In this document: positions 1 through 6,431 of the stretch, piece after piece | Layout: the number at the start of each line of letters is the position of its first letter | Position numbering within the stretch: the stretch's first letter is position 1 | Assembly (NCBI GenBank): GCA_022822125.1 | Contig: JAJECF010000234.1 | Coordinates: forward strand, 1-6,780 | DNA from: Alphaproteobacteria bacterium | Lineage (GTDB): Bacteria > Pseudomonadota > Alphaproteobacteria > Bin95 | Length of the DNA stretch: 6,780 bases | Direction of reading: 5' to 3' | Made by a program: the position numbers and the translations under genes | Notes under the pieces: generated by a model | Database searches by the model: none | Told to the model about the DNA's origin: nothing | Seen by the model: the letters and a program-made list of their open reading frames with translations, nothing else

Positions 1-123
1 GTCCTCGAGCTTCAGGATCTGCCGGTCGACGGCGGACGGAGAGATGTGCAGCCGTTCCGAGGCGCGGCGGATCGACCCTTCCTCCGCCACCGCCTCGAAG
101 TACCGCAGCACCGCCGCGTGCAT
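1..123 (-). CDS. LysR-type transcriptional regulator, N-terminal part (runs off the left edge)
   Basis: Only the first 41 codons are in the window, but they form the N-terminal winged helix-turn-helix of a LysR-family regulator. The protein opens MHAAVLRYFEAVAEEGS, the usual 'LRYF.AVAEEGS' start of the family. The first HTH helix is RRASERLHI (residues 19-27) and the recognition helix is SPSAVDRQILKLE (28-40). The start ATG is at 121-123; an in-frame TGA at 130-132 rules out a longer protein, and GAGG/TGAG-rich sequence just upstream can serve as a ribosome binding site. The gene begins 14 bp after the hydratase stop, on the same strand, so it is probably co-transcribed as the distal gene of the cluster. 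LysR regulators usually control adjacent catabolic genes, making this a candidate controller of the transporter and CoA genes; that role is inferred. The ligand-binding domain is outside the window, so the effector cannot be guessed. Confidence 0.86.
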   Translation of the reverse strand, partial: MHAAVLRYFEAVAEEGSIRRASERLHISPSAVDRQILKLED

Positions 124-137
124 CCGGTCTCAGCCTC

Positions 138-905
138 TCAGCGGCCGGTCCACACCGGCGCGCGCTTCTCCCTGAACGCGAGCACGCCTTCCTCCGCGTC
201 CCGGCTCTGCAGCGCCGCGGCGAGGCTCGGCAGGCGGGTGTTGCGGGCTTCCCGGACCGTGAGGTGCGCGGTGTCCTGCGCCGAGCGCTTGATCGCCTTC
301 AGGCTGAGGGGGGCGCAGGCGACGACGTCCTTGACCCACGCATCGACGGCGGAATCCAGCGCCTCGTCCGGCACGACCTCGTTGACCAGGCCGTACTCCA
401 GAGCCTGCGCGGCGCTGATGCGCCGGCCGGTGAGCAGGATGCCCATGGCCGCCGCTCGCGGAATCCGGCGTGGCAGGAGCACCATGCCGTCCAGCGGCAG
501 GCGGCCGACCCTGGGTTCGGGCTGGCCGAAGGTTGCGCTCTGCGCGGCGACGACCAGGTCGCAGCCCAGCACCATCTCGAACCCGCCCCCCAGTGCAGGG
601 CCGTTCACCCTGGCGATGACGGGGACCGACAGGCGGCCGCCCATCGCGATGCCGCCGAATCCGTGGTCGCCGGTACCGACCCAGTAGGCGATTCCCTCGG
701 GGCCGTCCTCCTTCATGTCCGCGCCCGCGCAGAACGCGCGGCCGGCGCCGGTCAGGACTACGCAGCGAATCTCCGGATCCCGGTCGATCACGTCCCAGAT
801 CCGGCCGAGCGCCGCCTCCGACGCGGAATCGACGGCGTTCATGCGCTCCGGCCGGTTCAGCGTGACCCGGGCGACTCCGTCCGATACGTCGAATTCGATG
901 CTCAT
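138..905 (-). CDS. Enoyl-CoA hydratase/isomerase (crotonase) family protein, CaiD-like
   Basis: A 255-residue crotonase-fold protein of normal family length. The oxyanion-hole regions are visible: FCAGAD at 58-63 and ALGGGFE at 104-110, with G107 in the position that donates the second backbone amide. Both glutamates of a true hydratase are kept, E110 (GGGFE) and E130 (FGQPE), by alignment with Glu144 and Glu164 of rat mitochondrial crotonase. This favours hydration of a 2-enoyl-CoA, or the reverse dehydration, over a single-acid isomerase. The C-terminal DAEEGVLAFREKRAPVWTGR resembles the end of CaiD (crotonobetainyl-CoA hydratase), and residues 134-141 (GRLPLDGM) differ from the GxxPGAGG turn of fatty-acid enzymes. 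The neighbouring CaiB/BaiF protein could supply its CoA-ester substrate. Start ATG 903-905 has only a weak Shine-Dalgarno and overlaps the stop of a 10-codon ORF. The physiological substrate is unknown; carnitine metabolism is possible but not shown. Confidence 0.93.
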   Translation of the reverse strand: MSIEFDVSDGVARVTLNRPERMNAVDSASEAALGRIWDVIDRDPEIRCVVLTGAGRAFCAGADMKEDGPEGIAYWVGTGDHGFGGIAMGGRLSVPVIARVNGPALGGGFEMVLGCDLVVAAQSATFGQPEPRVGRLPLDGMVLLPRRIPRAAAMGILLTGRRISAAQALEYGLVNEVVPDEALDSAVDAWVKDVVACAPLSLKAIKRSAQDTAHLTVREARNTRLPSLAAALQSRDAEEGVLAFREKRAPVWTGR

Positions 906-934
906 TCCGTGTGCCCGCGAGCGTGCCGTTTCAT
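902..934 (-). CDS. Possible 10-codon leader ORF overlapping the hydratase start
   Basis: A minimal ORF reads MKRHARGHTE and then TGA. Its stop overlaps the hydratase ATG in an ATGA arrangement. GGAG lies 9 nt before its ATG, a better Shine-Dalgarno placement than anything in front of the hydratase ATG, where the upstream bases are GGGCACACGGA. The geometry would let ribosomes finishing the small ORF re-start on the hydratase gene. It is too short for a coding-potential test and could be chance. The peptide lacks runs of one amino acid, so there is no sign of classical amino-acid attenuation. Confidence 0.3.
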   Translation of the reverse strand: MKRHARGHTE

Positions 935-972
935 CTGCAATGTCTCCGTGCTCCCGCCGGTTCCCGTGGTGT

Positions 973-1010
973 CGGTAGGTCGGGTTAGCCGAAGGCGTAA
1001 CCCGACATTG
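973..1010 (-). repeat. REP-like palindromic element, copy 1
   Basis: The palindrome has arms GTCGGGTTA (979-987) and TAACCCGAC (998-1006), a perfect 9-bp stem. It is extended inside by GCC/GGC around a GAA loop, with one unpaired G at 997. Read on the minus strand it starts CAATGTCGG and ends CCGACCTACCG, matching copy 2 on the plus strand. A perfect stem with one bulge and asymmetric flanks is the architecture of bacterial REP sequences. It lies in the gap between the CoA-transferase and hydratase genes. Confidence 0.8.
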
Positions 1011-1062
1011 AACTGCGATCGCGCCGGCACTCCCTGGAACGAAGGACGGGGCATCGTGTCGC

Positions 1063-1098
1063 CAATGTCGGATTACGCTGCGCTAATCCGACCTGCGG
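1063..1098 (+). repeat. REP-like palindromic element, copy 2 (overlaps the CoA-transferase 3' end)
   Basis: The arms are GTCGGATTA (1067-1075) and TAATCCGAC (1084-1092), a perfect 9-bp stem with an inner GC/GC pair, a TGC loop and an unpaired C at 1076. Flanks CAAT and CT-C-G match copy 1, but on the opposite strand. The loop region is 2 nt shorter than in copy 1. One stem pair differs between copies (G-C in copy 1, A-T here) with both sides changed, so pairing is kept. The stop codon and last residues of the CoA-transferase gene lie inside this element. Confidence 0.8.
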
Positions 1099-2282
1099 CC
1101 TGTGCCGCATCCACGCGTTCCGCCGATTCGAACCTCCGAGAGCACCACCTCGTTGTGCTCCCCGAGCCTCGGCGGAGCATGGCGCACCGCGAACGGCGCC
1201 GCCGACATGTCGATGGGCGAGGCCACCAGGCGCACCGGTCCGCCGGCGGTCGGATCGAGCTCCACGATCATGCCGTTGCAGGCGGTCTGCGGGTCGTCCA
1301 GGGCCTCGGAGAGCGTCATCACCGGGGCGCACAGGATATCGACGCCGCCAAGCCGCTCCAGCCAGTGCGCGGTGGCGCCCGTGGCGAAGCGGTCCCGGAA
1401 GATCGCCTGCAGCTCCGGGCGGTGCGCCTTCTGGCTTTCCAGGGTCGCATATCTCGGATCGGCGGAGAGGTCGTCGATGCCGAGCGCCGCGCAGATGTCG
1501 CGCAAGGGGTGCTCCTTGAACGCCCCGACCATGACCACGGCGCCGTCAAGGGTCTCGAACACGCCGGAGAGCGGCATGGCGGCCCAGTTGAGCTCCCGCC
1601 CGCGCATCATCCACACCGCCGCCTCCTGCATCTGCATCGCCAGCATGGAGTTGAAGAGCGATACCGCGATCCGCTGCCCCTCGCCGGTCTTCGCGCGCTG
1701 GAGCAGCGCCATCAATATGCCCTGGACCAGGTGCATGCCGGCCGCGTAGTCGGCAAGCGCCGTCGGATAGACGGTCAGCGGCACGGACGGGTCCGAGCGG
1801 CGGTGCATCGCGCCGCTCATGGCCTGGGCGAGCACATCCTGGCCGCCCTTGCGCACATAGGGGCCGTCGAGCCCGAATCCGGTGCCGACCGCATAGACGA
1901 TCCGGGGATTGATGCGGCGCAGGTCGTCATAGCCGAACCCCATGCGTTCCATGACGCCGGGCCGGAAGTTGTTCACCACAACGTCAGCGGTCTCGACCAG
2001 CCGCAACACCGCCGCCCGGTCTTCGTCCGTCTTCAGGTCGAGCGCCACGCTGCGCTTGTTGCGGTTGAGGCTTGCGAAGACGGGATTGTTGGCGCCGTCC
2101 GGATCTTCGCCGACGCTCCAGCGGGACAGGTCGCCCGAGCCGGCCCGCTCGATCTTGATGACGTCGGCGCCGTAATCGCCCAGCATCTGCGTGCAGCACG
2201 GGCCCATCATCACCTGGGTGAAATCGAGCACCCGCACGCCTTCGAGCGGAAGCGCGCCGCCGGCATGCGCATCCGGCGCCAT
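1083..2282 (-). CDS. CaiB/BaiF-family (class III) CoA-transferase
   Basis: A 399-residue protein, close to the roughly 400 usual for class III CoA-transferases, which move CoA between carboxylic acids through an aspartyl-CoA thioester. The N-terminal block LPLEGVRVLDFTQVMMGPCCTQ (11-32) and DYGADVIKIE (36-45) is the family signature. The nucleophile is probably D178 in TALADYAAG, aligned to Asp169 of CaiB. TGEGQRIAVSLFNSML (199-214) and the ending APPRLGEHN (369-377) also fit. The ATG at 2280-2282 shares its A with the TGA of the oxidoreductase gene (TGATG), and GGAGG lies 7 nt upstream, indicating coupled translation. After LGEHNEVVLSE the protein ends in a glycine/arginine-rich tail, IGGTRGCGTGRRSD, rather than the usual helical end. 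Its last codons and TAG stop lie in REP-like copy 2. The acid it activates is unknown; E. coli CaiB shows only the chemistry. Confidence 0.93.
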   Translation of the reverse strand: MAPDAHAGGALPLEGVRVLDFTQVMMGPCCTQMLGDYGADVIKIERAGSGDLSRWSVGEDPDGANNPVFASLNRNKRSVALDLKTDEDRAAVLRLVETADVVVNNFRPGVMERMGFGYDDLRRINPRIVYAVGTGFGLDGPYVRKGGQDVLAQAMSGAMHRRSDPSVPLTVYPTALADYAAGMHLVQGILMALLQRAKTGEGQRIAVSLFNSMLAMQMQEAAVWMMRGRELNWAAMPLSGVFETLDGAVVMVGAFKEHPLRDICAALGIDDLSADPRYATLESQKAHRPELQAIFRDRFATGATAHWLERLGGVDILCAPVMTLSEALDDPQTACNGMIVELDPTAGGPVRLVASPIDMSAAPFAVRHAPPRLGEHNEVVLSEVRIGGTRGCGTGRRSD

Positions 2283-3643
2283 CACGCCGCCTCCGGCACA
2301 AGCGCATTGCCGGCCGGTATGTCGCCCGGGTCGGCGCCCTGGGCGCGCATCCGCCTCTGGACGGCGCGCACATCCACATCGCGCACCGTCATGCCGCCGT
2401 CCAGCGCCTGCGCGGCGGCGATGCCGGCGGCCTCGCCCATCGCCATGCAGGGCGGAATCTCCCGGCTGACCTTCTGGGCCTGCGGCGTCGCCGAATAGTG
2501 GCGGCCGGCCACGAGAAGCTGCTCCACGCCCACCGGCAGCAGGGCGCGGTAGGGGGTGTAGTAGTCCCGGCCGCGGCAGACCGTGTCGTGGAAATGCACG
2601 CGGTTCATCACATCCTGCCTGGTGACGACATACTCGCCTTCCAGCAGGCGGGTCTGGCGCACGCCGGTCTGCGGCGCGAAATCCACGACATAGGCGCGCT
2701 CGAAGCCCGGGACATGCGCGCGCGCAAACTCCAGCAGCGCCTGCATGCGCCGCCGGCCCTCGAACTCCGCCGCCGTCAGGTCCGCCACCTTCATGCCGTC
2801 GAAGCCGGTCATGTGCGGGCAGTTGCACCACACCACGCCGGGCAGCGGCGTCTTCAGCCACCAGTATTGCCAGCAGCCGCCGATCAGGTTCTTGGCCTGC
2901 TTGTCGATCTCGGCGAACCGCTCCGGCTCCTCGAACTGGAAGCGTTCGGCGGCATCCGTATCGACGCCGCCCATGCGCGAGACGGTGGTCACGATGAAGG
3001 AGCCATCGACGAAGGGAGCGCCGGCGCTCGCCGCGACGTCGAGGTCGCCGGTGGCGTCGATGACCACCTCGGCGCGGATGGCCTGCGGCCCCTCCTTGGT
3101 CTCGACGATCACCCCGGCTGCCCGCCCGTCCTCGACGATTGCGGACTGGAACCAGCTGTGCAGGCGCAGTTCGACGCCGGCCTCGCGCACCATGTCGAGC
3201 GAGGCCTGCTTGAAGCCGTCCGGGTCGAAGGCCGCAGCGAAGATGACGGGATGAGGCTTGGTGCGCGTGTGGAAGTCGAACACGCCCCAGCGGGACCATT
3301 TCCGCCAGAGCGCTTCGGTCGCCCGCACGGCGGGGTCGCGGTCGGCCTCCGGCGGATAGACGCACAACCCCCTGGCGTGCATGCGCTCGATCGCCTCCAT
3401 TGCGAGGCCGCGCACCGAGATCTCCGTGTCGTTGTGCATGTCGTCCAGCACCAGCACCATGCCGCCGGAGGCGAGGCCGCCCAGATAGGGATAGCGCTCC
3501 ACCAGCACGGTCGGCGCGCCGTTGCGCGCGGCCGATACCGCGGCTGCGATGCCGGCCGGTCCGCCGCCCACGACCGCCACCCCGGCGGTGGCGACCACCG
3601 GCACCCGTGTCTCGGGCCGGGTCATCGTGTCTGGCAATGCCAT
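2282..3643 (-). CDS. FAD-dependent oxidoreductase (FAD_oxidored, PF12831-like)
   Basis: A 453-residue flavoprotein. Residues 21-50 form the Rossmann dinucleotide-binding unit: VAVVGGGPAG (GxGxxG at 26-31), then VLVER with E49 placed to bind the adenosine ribose. YPYLGGLASGG (51-61) continues as in PF12831-type FAD oxidoreductases. VVIDATGD (193-200) is the second FAD-contact strand, and LLVAGRHYSA (376-385) with the MAMGEAAGIAAAQAL helix (400-414) is the C-terminal FAD-binding part. There is no signal peptide or membrane segment, so it is probably cytoplasmic. The middle region (250-290) is rich in Trp, Tyr and Cys and may shape the substrate pocket. ATG 3641-3643 is preferred over the internal ATG six codons later because AGGAG precedes it. 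It begins 44 bp after the permease gene and overlaps the CoA-transferase gene by one base, so it presumably oxidises the imported compound or a derivative. Substrate and electron acceptor are unknown. Confidence 0.9.
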   Translation of the reverse strand: MALPDTMTRPETRVPVVATAGVAVVGGGPAGIAAAVSAARNGAPTVLVERYPYLGGLASGGMVLVLDDMHNDTEISVRGLAMEAIERMHARGLCVYPPEADRDPAVRATEALWRKWSRWGVFDFHTRTKPHPVIFAAAFDPDGFKQASLDMVREAGVELRLHSWFQSAIVEDGRAAGVIVETKEGPQAIRAEVVIDATGDLDVAASAGAPFVDGSFIVTTVSRMGGVDTDAAERFQFEEPERFAEIDKQAKNLIGGCWQYWWLKTPLPGVVWCNCPHMTGFDGMKVADLTAAEFEGRRRMQALLEFARAHVPGFERAYVVDFAPQTGVRQTRLLEGEYVVTRQDVMNRVHFHDTVCRGRDYYTPYRALLPVGVEQLLVAGRHYSATPQAQKVSREIPPCMAMGEAAGIAAAQALDGGMTVRDVDVRAVQRRMRAQGADPGDIPAGNALVPEAA

Positions 3644-3671
3644 CTGCCTGTCTCCTATCCGTTCGCCGTCG

Positions 3672-3702
3672 GGCGCCGTCCTGCCGCTCAGAAGACGGCG
3701 CC
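3672..3702 (-). promoter_or_regulatory. Inverted repeat spanning the permease stop codon
   Basis: GGCGCCGTC (3672-3680) and GACGGCGCC (3694-3702) are perfect 9-bp arms around a 13-nt loop containing the permease TGA (3688-3690). There is no U-run after it, so it is not a standard terminator. It may be a partial terminator or an mRNA-stabilising hairpin separating transporter from enzyme expression. In DNA this GC-rich, one such repeat per window could arise by chance. Confidence 0.35.
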
Positions 3703-4530
3703 GGGTTTCCATTTCAGGATGCGCCGTTCCACAAGGGTCGTGGTCACGAAGAACGCCACCGCAAGGCCCGCCCCCAGGATCACGGTGGCGTAGAGCAGCG
3801 GCGCGCGGAAGTTGTAGGTGGCCTCGATGATGAGCGAGCCGAGGCCGTAATTGGAGCCGATCCACTCGCCGACGATGGCGCCGATGACGCAGGTGGTCGA
3901 GGCGATCTTCAACGCCGCGAACAGGAACGGCAGCGAGCTTTGCAGCCTGATCTTCCACAGGATTTCCCGGTCGCTTGCCGACAGCACCCGCATCAGCTCC
4001 AGCATTTGCGGGCTGACCGCCTTCAGGCCGCGCACCATGTTGACCAGGGTGGGGAAGAAGCAGATGAGCGCGGCGATGACGATCTTCGGCGCATAGCCGT
4101 TGCCGAGGATCAGCACCAGGATCGGCGCGACGGCAATGATCGGGATGGTGTTGATGAAGACCGCGATCGGGTAGAAGGCGCGCTCCGCCAGCCGGTTGTG
4201 GACGAACCACACCGCCAGCACCGCAGCAATGGAGTTGCCGAGCGCGAACCCGGCCGCCGCTTCGAGCAGGGTCGGCCAGAAGTTGATCCACAGGATTTCG
4301 CCCTGTTCGAAGAACACCCGCAGGACCTGGACCGGGCTCGGGGCGATATAGCCCGGCACGCCGAAGCCGGTGACGATGAGCTGCCAGAGCGCCAGCATGC
4401 CTGCGGCCGCAACGATCGGCGGCGCATGGCGGAACCGCCGGACCGACCGGCGCCGGGCGTCCCCGGCGATCCCGCGGCCGCCGGCTGTCGGCGCCCCGGC
4501 ATCCTTGCCGCCGATGCTCGCCGCGGTCAC
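3688..4530 (-). CDS. ABC transporter permease (TauC/SsuC-like, BPD_transp_1)
   Basis: A 280-residue inner-membrane permease of the taurine/sulfonate/nitrate type. After a basic cytoplasmic N-terminus (RRRSVRRFR, 26-34) hydrophobic segments fall near 38-55, 92-110, 118-143, 148-165, 205-221 and 247-265, the six expected. The cytoplasmic EAA-type coupling loop is at about 178-205 (ELMRVLSASDREILWKIRL, then LPFLFAALKI), which docks on the ATPase. VGEWIGSNYGLG at 220-231 is typical of this subfamily. With only one permease gene, the channel is presumably a homodimer. The start is GTG at 4528-4530, chosen because GTGA overlaps the ATPase stop and GGAGGAGG (4535-4542) sits just upstream; no ATG occurs before residue 45, which is inside the first membrane segment. 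The subfamily is clear, the substrate is not. Confidence 0.93.
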   Translation of the reverse strand: MTAASIGGKDAGAPTAGGRGIAGDARRRSVRRFRHAPPIVAAAGMLALWQLIVTGFGVPGYIAPSPVQVLRVFFEQGEILWINFWPTLLEAAAGFALGNSIAAVLAVWFVHNRLAERAFYPIAVFINTIPIIAVAPILVLILGNGYAPKIVIAALICFFPTLVNMVRGLKAVSPQMLELMRVLSASDREILWKIRLQSSLPFLFAALKIASTTCVIGAIVGEWIGSNYGLGSLIIEATYNFRAPLLYATVILGAGLAVAFFVTTTLVERRILKWKPGAVF

Positions 4531-5339
4531 CGCGCCTCCTCCAGCAGGCTGCGCAGATGCGCGGTGACCTGCACGAACTCAAGCGTGTCGCGCATGGCGA
4601 GCGCCCGCGGCTCGGCGAAATCGATATCCACATAGTCCCGGACCCGGCCGGGCTGCGCCGACAGCACGAGGCATTTCCGGCCGAGAAACGCCGCCTCGGG
4701 CACCGAGTGGGTCACGAACATGATGGTTGCGCCGGTCTCGCGCCAGATGCGCAGCAGCTCCTCATTGAGCTTGTCGCGGGTGATCTCGTCGAGCGCGCCG
4801 AAGGGCTCGTCCATCAGCAGCACGCGCGGCCGGTGGACCAGCGCCCGCGCGATGGACACGCGCTGGCGCATGCCGCCCGAGAGTTCGTGCGGCAAGGCGT
4901 TCTCGCGGCCTTCCAGGCCGACGAGAGCCAGCAGCGCTTCGGGTTCGGCATGTTGCCCGACAACGCTGCTTTGCCGGCCGACCTCCAGCGGCAGGCGGAC
5001 ATTGTCGATGGCGCTGCGCCAGGGCAGAAGCGTCGCGTCCTGGAAGACGAAGGCGAAGTCGCGTGCCCTTCGGGCTTCGCCCGGCGTGCGCCCGAAGACG
5101 CCGATGGCGCCGCCGGCGATCGGCACGAGATCCGCGATGGCCCGGAGCAGCGTCGACTTGCCGCAGCCCGACGGCCCGAGCATGGTGACGAAACCACCCT
5201 CCGGAACCTCGAAGCCGACCCGGTCCAGGGCAGTGATGGCGCCGGCGTCGCCGTCGAAACGGACCGTCAAATCGCGTACCGAGATGGCCGCAGTGGCCGA
5301 ACTCTCAGCGTCTGCCGTGGCGGCGGTGGCACTCGTCAT
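4527..5339 (-). CDS. ABC transporter ATP-binding protein (TauB/SsuB/NrtD-like)
   Basis: A 270-residue ABC ATPase with all nucleotide-binding motifs: Walker A GPSGCGKST (55-63), Q-loop Q100 in VFQDATLLPW, signature LSGGMRQR (153-160), Walker B VLLMDEP (173-179) with the catalytic E178, D-loop GALD (181-184) and H-loop H211. QDATLLPWR and the spacing of the motifs match ATPases of the nitrate/sulfonate/taurine importers. The first 18 residues are an Ala/Thr/Ser-rich leader without motifs. ATG 5337-5339 overlaps the stop of the binding-protein gene (ATGA), and GAGGA lies about 12 nt upstream inside that gene. The reading frame stays open further upstream, but that part lies within the binding-protein gene and has no family homology. 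It powers the adjacent permease as a dimer on the cytoplasmic face. Confidence 0.95.
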   Translation of the reverse strand: MTSATAATADAESSATAAISVRDLTVRFDGDAGAITALDRVGFEVPEGGFVTMLGPSGCGKSTLLRAIADLVPIAGGAIGVFGRTPGEARRARDFAFVFQDATLLPWRSAIDNVRLPLEVGRQSSVVGQHAEPEALLALVGLEGRENALPHELSGGMRQRVSIARALVHRPRVLLMDEPFGALDEITRDKLNEELLRIWRETGATIMFVTHSVPEAAFLGRKCLVLSAQPGRVRDYVDIDFAEPRALAMRDTLEFVQVTAHLRSLLEEAR

Positions 5340-6382
5340 CCAATCTGCTTCCTCAGCGACTCCGTCGCGGACAGGATATCCGTGGTCATCACGTCGTCCA
5401 CCGCCGGCGTCTCGCCCTTGAACTGCCCGAGCTCGGCATAGGAGTCGATCCGGGCCTGCCAGTTGGCCGGATTCATGGCCGCCCAGCCGTTTGCCGCGGT
5501 GACGTCGTTGAACGAGAATCCGAGCACGCCGCCGACCGCCTCCAGCTCGCTCTCGCGGCTCAGGTTCCTGTACTCGGCCACCAGGTGGTCCACGCCGGCT
5601 TCCGGGTTGTTGCGCGCCTCGCCCCATCCCCGGGCCGAGCCGGTGAGGCGGCGGACGAGCGCGTCGGAGTGGTTCGCCAGCATGTCGTCGGTGGCGTAGT
5701 AGACGTTGGCGTAGAGCTGGATGCCGGCGTCCCACAGCATCATGTCCACGCGGCCGTCGCCGAGGACCTTGAGCGCGTTGGTGTTGGTCATCCAGCCGGT
5801 GACGGCGGCGGCCTGGCCGGTCATGAGCTGGTTCATGTCGCTGCCCATCTTGACCACCTCGACCTGATCCTCGGCGATGCCGTTCTTCGCGAGCAGCGCC
5901 CGGAGCAGGATCACCGCCGTCGGCTGGGTGGCGATGGTCTTGCCGATCATGTCCTCCGGCGTGCGGATGGGGTTGCTCTCGAGCGAGAAGTAGGTGGACG
6001 GGTGCTTCTGGTAGCCCGCGGCGAACGCCTTGATCGGGATACCGGCCGAGCGGGCGAGCATCAGGGAAGGGCTGGAGGAGAGGTGGCCGACCTGCGCCCG
6101 GCCGGCGGCGACCGAGGCCACGCCGTCCACACCGGGACCGCCGGGCGTGACCTCGAGCTCGATCCCTTCTTCCGCGTAGAAGCCCATGCGCTTGGCGACG
6201 ACCTCGCCCATGATGCCGTTGCTCGCGAGCCAGCCGAGCTGCATGTTGACCTTCGCCTTGCCGGCGGCGAGCGCCTCCACGTTGATGAACGAAGACGTGG
6301 CCGCGGCACCGCCCAGCGCCGCGCCGTACTTGAGGAGCCGGCGGCGGCCGGGCGAAGAGAGAGTGTGCTTGCGATCTGCCAT
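5336..6382 (-). CDS. ABC transporter substrate-binding protein, NMT1/THI5-like, Tat-exported
   Basis: A 348-residue periplasmic binding protein. The N-terminus carries a twin-arginine signal: PGRRRLLKYG (11-20), a hydrophobic Ala/Gly stretch (21-35) and a likely signal-peptidase site after A39 in EALA-AGK. The mature part begins VNMQLGWLASNGIMGEVVAKRMGFYAEEGIELEV, the start of the NMT1/SsuA/TauA fold. GRAQVGHLSSSPSLMLARSAGIPIKAFAA (94-122) and IRTPEDMIGKTIATQPT (139-155) are the other conserved blocks. The cysteine motif of THI5 pyrimidine synthases is absent, so this is a receptor and not an HMP-forming enzyme. ATG 6380-6382 is preceded by GGGAGGT at 8 nt. It is the first gene of the transporter cluster, behind a 106-bp gap that probably holds the promoter. 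Possible ligands include sulfonates, aromatic or other carboxylates, and pyrimidine-like compounds; the neighbouring CoA enzymes favour a carboxylate, by inference only. Confidence 0.93.
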   Translation of the reverse strand: MADRKHTLSSPGRRRLLKYGAALGGAAATSSFINVEALAAGKAKVNMQLGWLASNGIMGEVVAKRMGFYAEEGIELEVTPGGPGVDGVASVAAGRAQVGHLSSSPSLMLARSAGIPIKAFAAGYQKHPSTYFSLESNPIRTPEDMIGKTIATQPTAVILLRALLAKNGIAEDQVEVVKMGSDMNQLMTGQAAAVTGWMTNTNALKVLGDGRVDMMLWDAGIQLYANVYYATDDMLANHSDALVRRLTGSARGWGEARNNPEAGVDHLVAEYRNLSRESELEAVGGVLGFSFNDVTAANGWAAMNPANWQARIDSYAELGQFKGETPAVDDVMTTDILSATESLRKQIG

Positions 6383-6431
6383 AGGTTGACCTCCCGGGTG
6401 ACAGGTTCGAGCACGTTAGCCCGGAGGGGTG

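Noticed and set aside
973..1098. Paired palindromes as integron attC site, CRISPR repeats or a rho-independent terminator pair
   Set aside because: There are no attC core sites or integrase, only two copies in opposite orientation, and no T-run follows either stem.
264..2498. 744-codon open frame on the plus strand, and other long plus-strand frames such as 2498-3793 and 3400-4635
   Set aside because: They are antisense shadows of well-supported minus-strand genes in GC-rich DNA. They have no recognisable domains, and their composition is rich in His, Arg and Ala as expected for such shadows.
1083..3365. 760-codon minus-strand frame suggesting an oxidoreductase/CoA-transferase fusion
   Set aside because: The N-terminal part is the wrong frame of the oxidoreductase gene. 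The two genes are separate and joined by a TGATG overlap; there is no frameshift.
2282..4633. 783-codon minus-strand frame apparently fusing a long N-terminal region to the FAD oxidoreductase
   Set aside because: The upstream part is an out-of-frame reading of the permease and ATPase genes. The real start is the ATG at 3641-3643, with AGGAG just upstream.
4527..5735. Longer 402-codon version of the ABC ATPase
   Set aside because: The extra 132 codons lie inside the binding-protein gene in another frame and have no family similarity. ATG 5337-5339 in an ATGA overlap is the sensible start.
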